Of a stretch of DNA of 64,000 nucleotides, positions 12,705 through 24,793 are shown in pieces. The notes under the pieces are model-generated. The model was not told the origin of the DNA. It worked only from the letters and a program-made list of their open reading frames with translations, and did not search any database. The first letter of the stretch is position 1. Each line of letters starts with the position of its first letter. The stretch spans positions 2,652,095 to 2,716,094 of the forward strand of contig KV748179.1 of NCBI GenBank assembly GCA_001692895.1, written 5' to 3'. Source of the stretch: Cenococcum geophilum 1.58. Taxonomy: Eukaryota; Ascomycota; Dothideomycetes; Gloniales; Gloniaceae. Both the position numbers and the translations under genes were made by a program.

Positions 12705-15700
12705 TATAGAGTTATTAGGGGGCACCCGTTGCTCGCCCCCCTGCCTTTTATTACTATTTCCTTTATAACCCAGAACTGGTTTAGTACATTTTAGCTAATA
12801 AGCCACTAGGTAACCGCCTTAAGGCCTTTTTATATTAAGAGCAGTGTCTTATAGTTCTCTGTGCCAGCTACTAAGAGTATTACTTTTTGGTTAGTATATA
12901 AGGGGTATAGCAGTATTACGTGCTTTAGTATCTGTCTTAGCCAGCTATATTCGTATCTTAGGCTACTTACTAGGACACCCACCTAGTAGAGCCAGTCTTT
13001 TAGTCCTATTACTCCTGTTCTTAAGAGTATTGCTATTATATTTTCTACCTTTATTAGGCCTTCTTAGAGCCCTAAAGTGTTTACCCCCTATAGCGTTAAC
13101 TATACTACGGCTTGGGTTCTTCTTGCCTTAGTTAACCTCTGTACCTTTAACTCCTATACGCCTCTTTAGTGTTAGTCCAGCTAGTATTGCATTACGGTAG
13201 TTGGTTTCCCGGCGTTCTTTTATGCTTTACTTTAGCTCTTTTCTCTCTCTTACTATTGTCCTTACTGGCCTCTTACACGTCTCTCTTCCTCCTCTATATG
13301 GGCCTGGGCCCTAAAGCAGTACTATTTTTCTTCTGCTTTCTTTACCTGTTTCTCCAATATATCTTCCCTACTTTGGGGTTATTAGTTTGTTCTCCTATAA
13401 GGCGCCCTAAGGTCCCTCTATAGTTTATTTAGGTGTGTCTTAATATACTTTATAATATTAAAGTTGCGTTCCTTTTACGTCCTTTATATTGCAGCGGCTT
13501 CAATATATAGTTATAGGGGGGGAATATTAGCTTCCTTCTTAAGTAGTGCTGTGGCCGTTCGCTTATATCCGCCTATTATACTCTAGAGGTAGGCTGTTTG
13601 GACCTTTTAGAGTAGTTTAAGAAGCGATTTAGGGGGGCCTTTCTTAGATTCTTTAATGGCCCAAATACTGGACTTATACGTTATAGTTGGCCGGATAACT
13701 GCTATATATAGTAGGCGTAACCTCTAGAAGCATGGGCCCTATATAGAATTAACGATCCTAGATAATGCGATATACTATACTTAGCCCTTACGGGCCGCTT
13801 AGGCCGCATATACGCTCTACTAAAGCTTACTGTCTACCTATACTTCTAATACTCTTAGGCCCTAAACTAGCTGACCCCTAAAGCCTTAGATGTAAATTAT
13901 ATGCTAGAGATTTATAGATTAGTTGCGTTTTCTTATAAAATAGATTAGCTGGTACTTCTCTAGTAAGAATTAGACTCTATATCGTCTCGCCCATTCTATA
14001 TAGGTATTATAAGCTTTCTCTAGCGTTCTGCAATTCTCTGCGGCTATTGGCCTATATATAATTAGGTTTATATCATTAATAAAGCCTATCCCCTAGGTCG
14101 CCCCTTCCTTAAAGGAGTTAAGTAGGTTGCTTATAAAGAAAAGGAAAAGTATAGGCAAGAGGGGTAATCCTTATGGTATTCCTGTTGCAACTATAATAGG
14201 GGGGCTTTAGTATCCGCTAAAACTAGTAATGTTTCTTTTTAGCCTATAAACCCTTAAATAAATTATATAATCTATTCTAGGAAGCCTTTTACTCTAAGGA
14301 TATATAGGAGACGCTTATAGGGTACGTTGTCGTAGGCGCCACTAATATTTAGGCTAAGCATTAATACTACAAAGTCCCTTCGCATCGCCCATGCNGATTT
14401 AATGGTGGCAGCGAGTAGCGTAAGTGCTAATAGTGTTGAGCGGTTCTTTCTTGCCCCTATTTAGCTTTATGGTAATAGGGCGTGTTCCTCTACCGTGTCT
14501 ACTATACGGTCCGCTATTACCCTTTCTAAGATCTTACTAAGGGTATTCTCTAAGGCAATAGGGCGGTAGCTCCCTAGAAATAAGTAGTCTACTTTACCTT
14601 TTTTATATAAAATAAACGTTGTCATAGCTCTTCCATGTCTTGGGTAGTAGCCTATTATAAAGTATACTCTAGCTACATCCGCAAGCTAAGGTGCTATTAA
14701 TAGTCCGTAGGTCTTTAGGGCTTTATTTAGGATCCTATCTGGTCCTAGTGCTATATTATTTAAAAGGCGGCTAATAGTTCTGGCTATTTCTTCGGTTATT
14801 ATATCACTGTTAACCCTTAGGCGAGTTACTGGTGCTTCGCCTGTGATATTGCTAAGGTCTGCTAAAGCTAGTTAGGGGGAAAATCTTTCTGTAAGGATTT
14901 TTGCCTTCTTATTATTGTTGCTTATGGCTAGTAATTTACCTAGTCTTTATAGGGGCGGAAGGTATGGGTCTTCTACTAAACGTCCTGCCTTTCTCTTTAC
15001 CTATTTTGCTATCCTCTAAAGACCTTTATTATGGGGGAGGCTCGGGTTAGTAGTATGCTTATTTATAAACCGTCTCTAGCTATTCCTTACTTCTTTTTTT
15101 AGGGTATTCTTTAGCTGGTTTCTTGTGTCTTTATAATATCTCTCGTCTTTAGAATTATGGCTGCTTGTGTATTTTCTTCTTACTTATTATTAGCTGGCGA
15201 TAAGAACTACGCATTATATAGACCATACGTATTGCGTATAAGGGCCCGCTTTTAATACTAGGTAGTGCTCTTCTAACCCATTTTTAATTGCTGCCTAGAT
15301 CCTTTCTAGTCTTTAGTCAATTTCCTTAGGGGTAGCTACTAAGCCTCGCTTATTTAGTATTAGGTGGATTTCTTCTAGGTCTTAAAGTTGTTATTTAACT
15401 ATGTTAAGGAAGCTGTCTGTCTTAAGCTTTCTTATTACGTATCTTTTACTATTTAATTATGCCTTAATATCCAGATCTAGCTGTATTTAGATAGGGATAT
15501 GGTCTAAAGTAAGTGCCTATTTTTCTTTAGGGTTACACCTTTTAAGTCTCTGGTATAGGCCTTCATCTATAAATATAAGATCAATTATACTTTTAGCGGT
15601 GCCTTATTGCCATATAATTACTCCTAGGGGGGTGGCTAGCTTAAGGCCCTAGGTGTCTATAGCTTTTAGTAGGCACTCTGCCTGTCGTTCGGCAGCAATA

Positions 15701-16165
15701 TAGATACCCCTTTACCGCGGGTGGTAAAGGTTTATATCTCCTAATAGGATAGACTCTATGTCTTCGGTTTTTAGTAAGCTTATTACTAATATAATATTCT
15801 TTATTTGTGGGACCCCTTTAACCCTAGGGTTATATATATTAATAATCTAAACCGGTCCCCTATATATCTGGATTGTTATAACTGCAATATCTAGGTTAAC
15901 TACCTACTATAACCATAAGGATAGGCTAATAGCCTTGCTAATTATAAAGCACACGCGTATAGCTGCTTTTAGTTTATATAGGAGCTGGAATCCTTAGGGG
16001 CAGTATATTAATTATATATAGGCATTATAATACGGCTCTTATATAGTAAGGATATGGTATTTCTCTAAGTCTAAGCTGTCTAGTAAGGGCCTTACAAGAC
16101 GGTGGTTTATATTACCGCAGTTATACTATATAATGGATAGGTGGCGGACCCCCAGCGGGGGTCCT
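12705..16165 (-). pseudogene. LINE-2 ORF2: AP-endonuclease / reverse transcriptase pseudogene
   Basis: Minus-strand reading starts near the QYNCGN endonuclease motif (about 16110-16130). It passes the LLGDINLYHPR nuclease motif (about 15740) and the RT domain (about 13950-14800), and ends with a Cys/His-rich tail and a run of Thr-Leu codons near 12710. The same domain order is better preserved in LINE-4. Endonuclease and RT would act in target-primed reverse transcription. Multiple TAA/TAG codons make it inactive. Many apparent short plus-strand frames here are shadows. Confidence 0.8.
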
Positions 16166-16269
16166 TCGCCTCTCCTTCGTTCCTCGCTTCCTCTACTTTC
16201 TCTAGGATATTTAGAGCTTCTATCTCTTATATCTGCATCCTAGTTACTACTCATTTTATATAGAGCTTT

Positions 16270-17600
16270 CTATTCCCGTATCTTATGTTCCTAATAGCGC
16301 TTCTATATCTAAATCTATTATTATCTCTAGTTCCTCCCCTATTCTTACTGGTTGGCTATATACCCTTTAAGAGTCGGCTGTAAATATTATGTTTGCCGCG
16401 TTAAGTCTAATTCTTAATTGTCCTGGTCTTAAGCTTACTATAGCTGTCCATAATGGTCTTCCTATAGGGCGTCCTCTCCCTTATATCCCCTATAACCCTT
16501 ATATCCCTATACAGTCTAGTAATATCGCGCGGCGACACTTCTGGCCTATTAAGGCTTAGGATAGCTAGCCTAGCCCCCCAGTATTAAAGGTAGGAAATAC
16601 TAAAAAGGCACCTACGCCCCCCTAGCTTATTGCCTATTATTTCTATTTATATAACCTAGCGTGTAGTTATTCCCGTAGCTATTAAGCCCTTACCTTCCAT
16701 CTCCTGTATTTAATACAGCCTCCTCTCTCCTATGCCTTATGTGTGCTTCGGTGGCAGTTTACGCATTTTATTTAGTTTTGATTTAAGCAGTTTCTTATAT
16801 TGTAGGGGCCTATATAGTGGCCGCAGCACACCTATACTGCGCATATGGATTAGGTGTGTCCCTATTATGCGTAGCGGTAGTATTATTTTAGGCGGAGTTT
16901 ATAGTTATAGAGCCTTGCGCCGTATATAAGGCCATTTATAATAATACCTTTTTAGATAAGGAGTTTTTGCATTCCTAGTATATGTGTGCTAATAATAAGG
17001 GAGCTATACGTTCGACCAGCGTCTCCCTAGCGAGTCTCTGGCGACCCTTATATTCTTTTATTATTCTTATTATATACTTAGTTTGCATTTTCCTATTAAA
17101 GCCATTAGATTCGGGTAATCTTAAGTCCTGGTATAAGGCGTTCCGTTTATTTTACTATCTTATATATAGTTGCCGTATTATCCGCCTAGCGTCCCTTTTC
17201 TACCCTAAGGCTTAGGGGAACCACTAGGACTTTAACTAGGTAATCTTTACAGAGCACTTTTATGCCAATACGTTCTCCTANCCTNTCCCCTACCCTTATA
17301 GCTTATTCCTTTACCTATTAGTCCCTTAGGGTAACTCTAATATCTCCGCTCCTAAGGTGTCGGACTATAATAGCGTCGTAGACCTCTTTATAAATTTCTA
17401 TAAGGACTTCTATTTCTAATTATCCCCTAAGCCCCTCTGCTTTCTCTATATTTAGTTATATTATAATTATATATCCGGATATTATCTTTAGGGGGATAGG
17501 CTCCCTATACTATAGAGGCACAGCTACGGCGGCCCAGGTACGGTTCGCCGGTAGAAAGGGATTTTATTTATTTTTAATTTTACTTAGCCGTTAGAGGATT
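16270..17600 (-). pseudogene. LINE-2 ORF1 (gag-like, zinc knuckles) pseudogene
   Basis: Read through stops on the minus strand, this gives a folded-looking segment (EVLIEIYKEVYDAIIVRHL near 17380), then a zinc-knuckle cluster near 16750-16870. There CCGHY and CVNCHRSTHKA segments remain, and the first knuckle is mostly lost. A basic Pro/Gly-rich C-terminus follows. Gag-like ORF1 proteins of Tad1-like LINEs bind element RNA. It lies directly upstream of ORF2. Open plus-strand frames at 16732-17215 are shadows of this gene. Confidence 0.7.
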
Positions 17601-18067
17601 TGGTTAAGGGTTTGCTAAAGGGGCGCCTAAGGTACGCTAGATTGGCGGAGCTATTCTGCTAGCTGCATTAGTTCATTATGGCTAATAGTCGCTCCCCCGT
17701 AACTACGGATACTAAACGCGTCTAATAGGCTTTATATTTTGTTAGATGCCTTCTTAATAGAGGTCTTTCTGTTTTATGGTGTGGTATTCGCCCGTTCTTG
17801 TTGTGGAGGGCTATTGCTGGGCGTGGTTCTGGTGGGCGCGCGCGAGTGCGAACCACCGTCGTTTGACGTGTGTCTCCCCTGCGATGCATGCATCTCAGGG
17901 GGATTCTCTGGGTGTTTTTCAGGGTTCTTTTGGTTGTTTTTGGTCTTTTTAGGCCGGGTGCAGCAAGAGCTCCTTTTTGGTATAAGTAATAATATTAACT
18001 AAATTAATTAGATAGATATTACACCTTTAGTAAATGACTTAGAGATGTTTAAAATCTTTAAGGATAA

Positions 18068-18512
18068 AGATAAAGAGGAGGGAGATAGTATTACGGACGC
18101 TTTAAGCATAATATTATAACTACTTAGAGAGAAGTTAGAAGAAGCTAGTTAGTTAATATAAGTATAGTTTAGAATAAAGCTAATAGAGCTATATAATAAG
18201 GAATAGTAACTAAGGTTATATAATATAATCTATATAATCTGTATAATCTATATAATCTATAATAGAGTAGATAAAGCACACGTATATTATATATAAGAAG
18301 GATTTTATAAGAGTACGGTTATATATTTAAGGACCCTTAGTCCCTACCTAGATAGTTTCTTCCTTATAGTAATTCTTAGAATATAATTAGAGTTAATCTA
18401 TTAGGCAACCACTCTATTAGTTATTATTACGTTATTGACTTTAATTTGCATTACCTATACACCTAGCCTATTAATAAGCCTACCGTAGTACTTACTACAA
18501 GGTTCCGTTATA
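18068..18512 (+). repeat. G1 polypurine tract and 3' LTR
   Basis: A purine run (GATAAAGAGGAGGGAGATAG, 18069-18088) abuts the LTR start at 18089, as expected for plus-strand priming. The LTR is 424 bp (18089-18512), matching the 5' LTR with scattered transitions. It is followed by the TSD copy GAAGG at 18513-18517. Confidence 0.9.
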
Positions 18513-18517
18513 GAAGG

Positions 18518-19231
18518 AGTGTTATTATAATGTAATAAGAACGGTAAGCTATACCTAGTAGCCTTTCTCTCTTAGAAACTTACCCCTACTAAATTAAACT
18601 ATACGATATATAATAAGGAACTACTTATAATTGTTAAATGCTTTAAATAATAGCGTCTAGAACTTAAAGAATTATTGTTTTTAATATGCGTATTAACGGA
18701 CTATAAAAACTTATAGTACTTTATAACTATAAAGTAATTAATATAGCGCTAAATTTATTAGGCCGAATACCTCTTATAATTTAACTTTTAAATTATATAC
18801 TAACCTAGCAAACTTAATTAGAAGCCTAACTTATTAATATAATAATTATAGGACTTACCTATAAACGCATCTAACGAACGGATTATAAATTAATTATAAA
18901 TTCTACTGTGTAAGAGTACATATATTAGATCCCGCCGCGCTTGCGAACAAGTTCGCAAGCACTCCGTGTCTTTTTGGCCGAATGGCGACGTTAGGGCGGG
19001 AAACGTTACATACTGCCCCCTAAATACTTTAAGAAACTACGTACTATATTTCTAAATACGGAGCTTAATAGGAATACATTAGAAATTAATAAGTGGTATA
19101 TAAAAATTAATAAATTAATAGAGCATAAATATAAGAATAACCCCTAGATAGTAGATATAATAAAAGCAATTTAAATAGGGAAATAATAATATAAGGATAT
19201 TATACTCGCTAAATGCGAAATCCGTAATAAT
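18518..19231 (+). pseudogene. Gypsy B1 RNase H to integrase N-terminus fragment
   Basis: Continues B1 after G1. It is collinear with B2 29470-30085. RNase H-type segments are readable (KLTPTKLNYTIYNKELL near 18580, LTDYKNLQYF near 18700), followed by the link to integrase. TAA/TAG codons break the frame. A 102-bp foreign piece sits at 18909-19010, and the fragment ends at the LINE-3 insertion. Confidence 0.85.
18909..19010. mobile_element. 102-bp TG...CA insertion with 5-bp TSD (solo-LTR- or MITE-like)
   Basis: B2 reads TTCTACTGCCCCC without interruption at this place. B1 has 102 extra bases between two copies of TACTG (18904-18908 and 19011-19015). The piece begins TGTAA and ends TTACA (perfect 5-bp inverted ends). 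It contains a perfect hairpin (CTTGCGAAC, AA, GTTCGCAAG at 18940-18959) and an outer CCCGCC/GGCGGG pairing. It is much richer in GC than its host. TG...CA ends plus a 5-bp duplication fit a very small solo LTR (TRIM-like), and the internal hairpins also fit a MITE. It has no coding capacity. Confidence 0.75.
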
Positions 19232-19245
19232 TAGTTATACTATTA

Positions 19246-19757
19246 TTATTATTCATTGCTTAACGTCCGATTCGGATCCCTATTGGGCCCACGCAGACTA
19301 CTCCTTATATACATGTGGGGAGAAAACTCTATTTAAGAAAACCCCGTAATCTATCTCCCCGCCTTTTGGGACTCGCCTATAAGGCGCCTGCGAGGCGCCT
19401 GCGAGTCACCTATAGTGCTCTACTACCTTACTTTTTAACCTTCTTAGGAACCACTGCTGCCGTAACAAGCCTACGGACGCGCTAGTATCGCAAACTTTAC
19501 TCTACCACTGTAGAGTCATCAGGGGGCGCCCGTTGCTCGCCCCCCGCCCTCTATTGCCATTTCCTTTGCAACCCGGAACTGGTTTAGTACATTTTAGCTA
19601 ATAAGCCACTGGGTAACCGCCTTAAGGCCTTTTTGTGTCGAGAGTAGTGTATTATAGTTCTCTGTGCCAGCTACTAAGAGTATTGCTTCTTAGTTAGTGC
19701 GTAAGGGGCATAACAGTATTACGTGTTTTGGTGTCTGTCTTGGCCAGCCATATTTGC
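19246..19757 (-). mobile_element. LINE-3: 5'-truncated LINE 3' end (512 bp)
   Basis: It matches the last about 500 bp of LINE-2 and is flanked by the 14-bp direct repeat TAGTTATACTATTA (19232-19245 and 19758-19771). The left end is the 3' tail. The right end stops inside the ORF2 C-terminal region, a normal outcome of incomplete reverse transcription. It is less RIP-altered than LINE-1 and carries no usable frame. Confidence 0.9.
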
Positions 19758-19771
19758 TAGTTATACTATTA

Positions 19772-20880
19772 ATAGAAGATAGTAGTCCTAAAGTCCAAAC
19801 CCTTATAATTTAAGATACTTAAATTTGTATATAATTCCCCCATAATAGGGTATCCTGGCTATATAAAGACCTATAAGATTATCTAATAAGTATATTATTA
19901 GCCTATAATGTATAACTATATATAAAAATACGTTTAAGTATACAGAATGTGCATATATAGGAAGACCTCTTATATAAAGAAGTAAGGAGTACTTTAACCG
20001 TTACTAATTTTAATATAAAGATAATAAGACATTTTAATTAACTTTATAGTTAACCTGTATAATAGTAATAGGTTTATAAATATTATAGTGATTATTAACT
20101 GTCTTATAAAAATACGATATATAATTCCTATAGACTTAATTAATATAATATTAGCAGCCAAATATTTTATTAAGTACATCTTTAAGCTATACGGACTTCC
20201 TAATTTAATAATATCCAACTATAGAAGCTAGTTCGTTTTAGACTTCTAATAGGCCCTATATAAATAATTAAGCATATAAACACGACTCTTAGCTATATTT
20301 TATTTAGAGATAAATAGTTAAACTAAAATTATAAACGCGATTATAGAATAATACCTATAAATATACTACTCCTACCTATAAGATAACTAGGAAAAGTGGC
20401 TACCTTTAGCTAAGTTTACTATAAAAAATACAAGAAACGAATTAATAGGCGTAACGCCGTTCTACGCAAACTACGGATAAGACCCTTAACTTAGATTTAA
20501 ACTATAACCCAAAATTAATATAACAGGACCTATAATTAAGAGGATTTAGCTAATTAATATATATAACTTTGCTAATTAAATAAAGTAGTTAATGGAACTA
20601 TTATAAAGTAAATTAGCGTATGCTTAAATAGTATAGGAATAGTATGCAAATAAAGGATAGGAATAGTATGCAAATAAAGGATAGGCTCCCACGTGGGACT
20701 TTAAGGAAAGTAATATAGTTTACCTAAATATATAAAACCTAAAGACTTTATAACCCTTAAAGAAACTAGATTAGAAGTTTACGGGCCTATACTAAATTAA
20801 AAAGAAACTAAGCCTATATACTTATAAGCTTAAACTACTAACTAAGATAAAAATATATCTAATGTTTTATATATACTTAC
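19772..20880 (+). pseudogene. Gypsy B1 integrase fragment
   Basis: Collinear with B2 38084-39165: integrase core with the catalytic region near 20040-20330, then the C-terminal domain. Stops and changed acidic residues are frequent. A 24-base stretch is tandemly duplicated at about 20637-20684, absent from B2. A 74-residue minus-strand frame here (19994-20218) is a shadow. The fragment ends at the LINE-4 TSD. Confidence 0.8.
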
Positions 20881-20904
20881 TATAACCCTTAAAAGTACCT
20901 TCAA

Positions 20905-21290
20905 CACTGGAGGGCTAGGCCAGCCATCCCAAGCCTCAACGGGCCAGAAGCGACGCCGCGCGACATCACTAGACCGATCAGGGACACAAGGGTCACAGGG
21001 GACACAAGGGAGAGGACGCCCCGTAGGAAGACCCCTATGGACAGCGACAGCAGGCTTAAGACCAGGACAATTAAGAATTAGACTTAATGCGGCAAATATA
21101 ACATTCGCAGCCGACCCACAAAGGGCACACAGCCGACCAGTAAGAATAGGGGAAGAACCGGTGATAATAATAGATTTAGACATAGAAGCGCTAACAGGAA
21201 CATAAAACACGGGAATGGAAAGCTCTATATAAAATAAGTAGTAACTAGGGTGTAGACATAAGAGACAGAAGCTCCAAATATCCTAGAGAA
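20905..21290 (+). pseudogene. LINE-4 ORF1 C-terminal remnant
   Basis: An open plus-strand stretch (GQKRRRATSLDRSGTQGSQ..., then LRIRLNAANITFAADPQ and VIIIDLDIEALTGT) runs to a TAA near 21205 and is the basic, Gly/Arg-rich end of ORF1. A 122-residue minus-strand frame covering it is a shadow. Truncated at the 5' end by the insertion boundary, so it cannot be expressed as a full protein. Confidence 0.6.
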
Positions 21291-21344
21291 AGTAGAAATA
21301 GAAGAAGCGAGGAATGAAGGAGAGTCGAAGGACCCTCGCCGGGG

Positions 21345-24300
21345 GTCCGCCACCTATCCATTATACAATATAACTGCGGCAACACAAACCACCGCCTCGC
21401 AAGGCCCCTACTAGACAGTCTAGACCTAGAGAAACACTATATCCTTGCTATATAAGAGCCGTATTATAATACCTTCATATAATTAACATACTGCCCCTAA
21501 GGATTTCAGCTCCTATACAAACCAAAAGCAGCTACACGTGTGTGCTTTATAATCAGTAAGGCTATCAGCCTGTCCTTATAGTCATGGCAGGTAGTTAACC
21601 CAAACATTGCAGTTATAACAATCCAAACATATAGGGGACCGGTATAAATTATTAATGTATATAACCCTAGGGTCAAAGGGGTCCTATAAACAGAGAATAT
21701 TATATCGGCAATAAGCTTACTAGAAACCGAAGGTACAGAGTCTATCCTATTAGGAGATATGAACCTCCACTACCCGCGGTAGGGGGGTATCTATATTACT
21801 GCAGACTAACAGTTAGAGTGCCTACTAAGAGCTATAGATATCTGGGGCCTTAAGCTAGCTACCCCCCTAGGAGCAATTATATGGCAATAAGGCACCGCCA
21901 GAAGTATAATTAACCTCATATTTATAGACGAAGGCCTATACTAGAGACTTAAAAGGTGCAACCCCAAAGAAGAATAGGCACTTACCCTAGACCATATCCC
22001 TATCTAGATATAGCTAGACCTAGATACTAAAGCGCAACTAAATAGAAAAAGATACGTAATAAGGAAGCTTAAGATAGACAGTTTTCTTAATACAGTCGAA
22101 CAATAACTCTAAGACCTAGAAGAAATCCACCCAATACCAAACGAGCGAGGCCCATTAACTACCCCCGAGGAAATTGACTGAAGACTAGAAAGGATCTAGG
22201 CAGCGATTAAAAATAGGCTGGAAGAGTACTGCCCAATCTTAAAACCGGGCCCCTATGCGCGACACGTATGGTCTACATAATGCGCAGTTCTGGTTACCAG
22301 CCAATAATAAGTAAGAAGGAAATATATAAGCAGCCATAACCCTAAAGACGAGAGATGATATAAAGATACAAGAAACCAGCTAAAGAATACCCTAAAAAAA
22401 GAAGCAAGGAATAACTGGAGACGGTTTATAAACGAGTATACTTCTAACCCGAGCCTCCCCTATAATAAGGGCCTTTGGGATATAGCGAAATGGGTAAAGA
22501 AAAAGGCAGGGCGCCTAGTAGAAGATTTATACCTACTACCCCTATAAAGAGCAGGAGAATTACAGGCCATAAATGACAACGATAAGAAGGCAAAGATCTT
22601 TATAGAAAGGTTCTTCCCTTAACCGGCTTTAGCAGACCTTAGTAATATTACGGGCGAAACACCGGTGACTCGCCTGTGGGTTAACAGCGACATAATAATA
22701 GAGGAAATGGCTAAAACCATTAGCCGCCTTTTAAACAATATAGCACTAGGACTAGATGGGATTCTAAATAAGGCCCTAAAAACCTGTGGGCCACTTATAG
22801 CACCTTAGCTTGCAGATGTAGCTAGAGTATGCTTTGCTATAGGCTACTACCCGCGACTCGGAAGATCTATAACGACGGTTATCCTATAAAAAGAAGGCAA
22901 AGCAGATTACTTAATCCCAGAAAGCTACCGCCCTATTACCTTAGAAAACACCCTTAGTAAGATCTTAGAAAGGGTAATAGCGGAACGCATAGTAGACACA
23001 GCAGAGGAATACGCCCTACTACTATAAAGCCAAATAGGGGCAAGAAAGAACCGCTTAACACTATTAGCACTTACGCTACTCGCTGCCACTATTAAATCTG
23101 TATGGGCGATGCGAAAGGACTTTATAGTATTAATACTTAGCCTAAACATCAGTGGTGCCTATAATAATATACCCCACGAGCGTCTCCTGTATATCCTTAG
23201 GGTAAAGGGCTTTCTAGAATAGATTATATAATTTGTCTAAGGGTTTACAAGCCAGAAAGAAACATTACTAGTCTTTAGCGGATACTAGAGCCCCCCTATC
23301 GTAGTTACAACAGGAATACCATAAGGATCACCCCTCTCGCCTATACTCTTCCTTTTCTTTATAAGCAACCTACTTAACTTTTTTAAGGAAGGGGCGACCT
23401 AGGGGATAGGCTTTATTAACGATATAAACCTAATTATATACGGGCTAATAGCCGCAGAGAACTGCAGAATACTAGAGAAAGCCTATAATACTTGTATAAA
23501 GTGGGCAAAACGCCATAGAGTCTAATTCTCACTAGAGAAATACCAGCTAATCCATTTTATAAGAAAACGCAACTAATCTGTAGATCTCTAGCATATAATT
23601 CGCATTTAAGGCTTTAGGGGTTAACCAGTTTAGGGCCTAAGGGTATTAGGAGTATGGGTAGATAGTAAGCTCTAGTGGAGCGTATATGCGGCATAAGCGG
23701 CCCGTAAAGGCCAAGCACAGTTTATCGCTTTATTTAGGATTGTTAATTCCATATAGGGTCCATGCTTCTAGAGGTTACGCCTACTATATACAGCAGTTGT
23801 CCGGCTAACTATGATATATAGATCCAGTATCTAGGCCATTGGAGAAACTGAGAAGGGCCCCCTAAAATCACTCCTTAAACCACTTTAAAAGGTCCAAACA
23901 GCCTACCTCTGGAGTATTATAGGCGGGTACAAGCGAACGGCTACAGCACTGCTTAAGAAGGAATCCAATATTCCCCCCCTACAGTTATATATTAAAGCCG
24001 CTGTAATATAAAGAACGTAAAATAAACGTAACTCTAATGTTATAAAGTATATTAAGACACGCCTAAGTAAACTATGGAGGGACCCTAGGGTGCCCTATAG
24101 GAGAACAAACCAATAACCCTAAAGTAGGGAAGAGATATTAGAGAAACAGGTGAAGAAAGCAGAAGAAGAATAGTGCCGCTTTAGGGCCTAGGCCTATATA
24201 GAGGAGGAAGGGAGACGCGTAAGAGGTTAGCAAAGATAATAGCAAGATAGAGAAAGGAGCTAAAGTAGAACACGCAAGAATGCTGGGAAACCATCTACCG

Positions 24301-24793
24301 CAATGTAATACTGGTTGGACCAACGCTGGAGAGGCGAATGGGAGTTGAAGGTACAGAGGCTAACTTAGGCAAGACAAACCCAAGCCATAGCATAGTTAAC
24401 GCCATGGGGGGTAAATACCCAAGGGCTCCGAGAAGGCCTAATAAAGGCAGAAAATATAATAGCAACACTCTTAAGAATAGGAATAATAGGACTAAAAGAT
24501 TGGCTTTACTAGGTGGGTGTCCTAGTAGGTAGCCCAAGATGCGAATATAGCTGGCTAAGACAGACACCAAAACACGTAATACTGCTATGCCCCCTACGCA
24601 CCAATTAAGAAACAATGCTCTTAGCAGCTGGCACAGAGAACTATAATACACTGCTCTTAATACAAAAAGGCCTCAAGGCGGTCACCCAGTGGCTTATTAG
24701 TCAAAATGTGCTAAATCAGTTCCGGGTTGCAAGGGAAATAGTAATAGAAGGCAAGGGGGCAAGCAGCAGGTGCCCCCTAGTAACTCTACAGTA
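21345..24793 (+). pseudogene. LINE-4 ORF2: AP-endonuclease + reverse transcriptase + Cys/His tail, inactivated
   Basis: Read in one frame with scattered stops. It opens with QYNCGNTNHRLARPLL and AIQEPYYN (endonuclease N-terminus, about 21365-21480). Nuclease motifs follow: GDMNLH (21753-21770) and DHIPI (Asp-His at 21990-21995). The RT starts near 22720 (LLNNIALGLDGILNKAL, ESYRPITLENTLSKILERVIAERI). The polymerase motif reads FIND at 23412-23423, where F/YxDD is expected, so one catalytic Asp is lost. A C-terminal zinc-binding motif near 24540-24590 keeps Cys, His (24573) and Cys (24588), with one Cys changed to Tyr. It would perform target-primed reverse transcription. About 10 stops and the Asp change make it dead. 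Short frames at 22925-23149, 24138-24323 and 24295-24651 (minus) and 24338-24532 (plus, wrong frame) are shadows. Confidence 0.85.

Larger units (their letters stand above)
12446..17975 (-). mobile_element. LINE-2: full-length Tad1-like LINE (about 5.5 kb)
   Basis: It is inserted in the 3' part of G1. The flanking target repeats are TTAGGTATAATAATAAT (from about 12431) and TTGGTATAAGTAATAAT (from about 17978). The 3' end is on the left: minus-strand reading ends GTTAAGCAATGAATTATTATT, an (AAT)-type tail instead of a long poly-A. The 5' end on the right (GGAGCTCTTGCTGCACCC) is shared with LINE-1 and LINE-5, so this copy defines the full unit. It holds a 5' untranslated region of about 370 bp, ORF1, ORF2 and a 3' untranslated region of about 260 bp. 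It has RIP damage throughout. Confidence 0.9.
5142..18512 (+). mobile_element. Gypsy G1: complete LTR chromovirus (about 7.8 kb) carrying LINE-2
   Basis: Two 424-bp LTRs (5142-5565 and 18089-18512) start TGTTACGG / TATTACGG and end CCGTTATA. The flanking 5-bp TSD is GGAGG (5137-5141) and GAAGG (18513-18517), the second differing by one G to A change. The undisturbed B2 target reads CTAGGAGGGGTGTT, which confirms the insertion site. Removing LINE-2 (12446-17975) leaves about 7.8 kb in the order gag, protease, RT, RNase H, integrase, chromodomain, extra segment. All frames are broken by RIP-type stops. Confidence 0.92.

Noticed and set aside
16982-17215. 77-residue plus-strand frame with hydrophobic segment in LINE-2
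   Set aside because: Shadow of ORF1 on the opposite strand; the equivalent appears as 58964-59290 minus in LINE-6.
20842-21210. 122-residue minus-strand frame in LINE-4
   Set aside because: It is the reverse shadow of the LINE ORF1 C-terminus; the plus-strand reading matches the other LINE copies.
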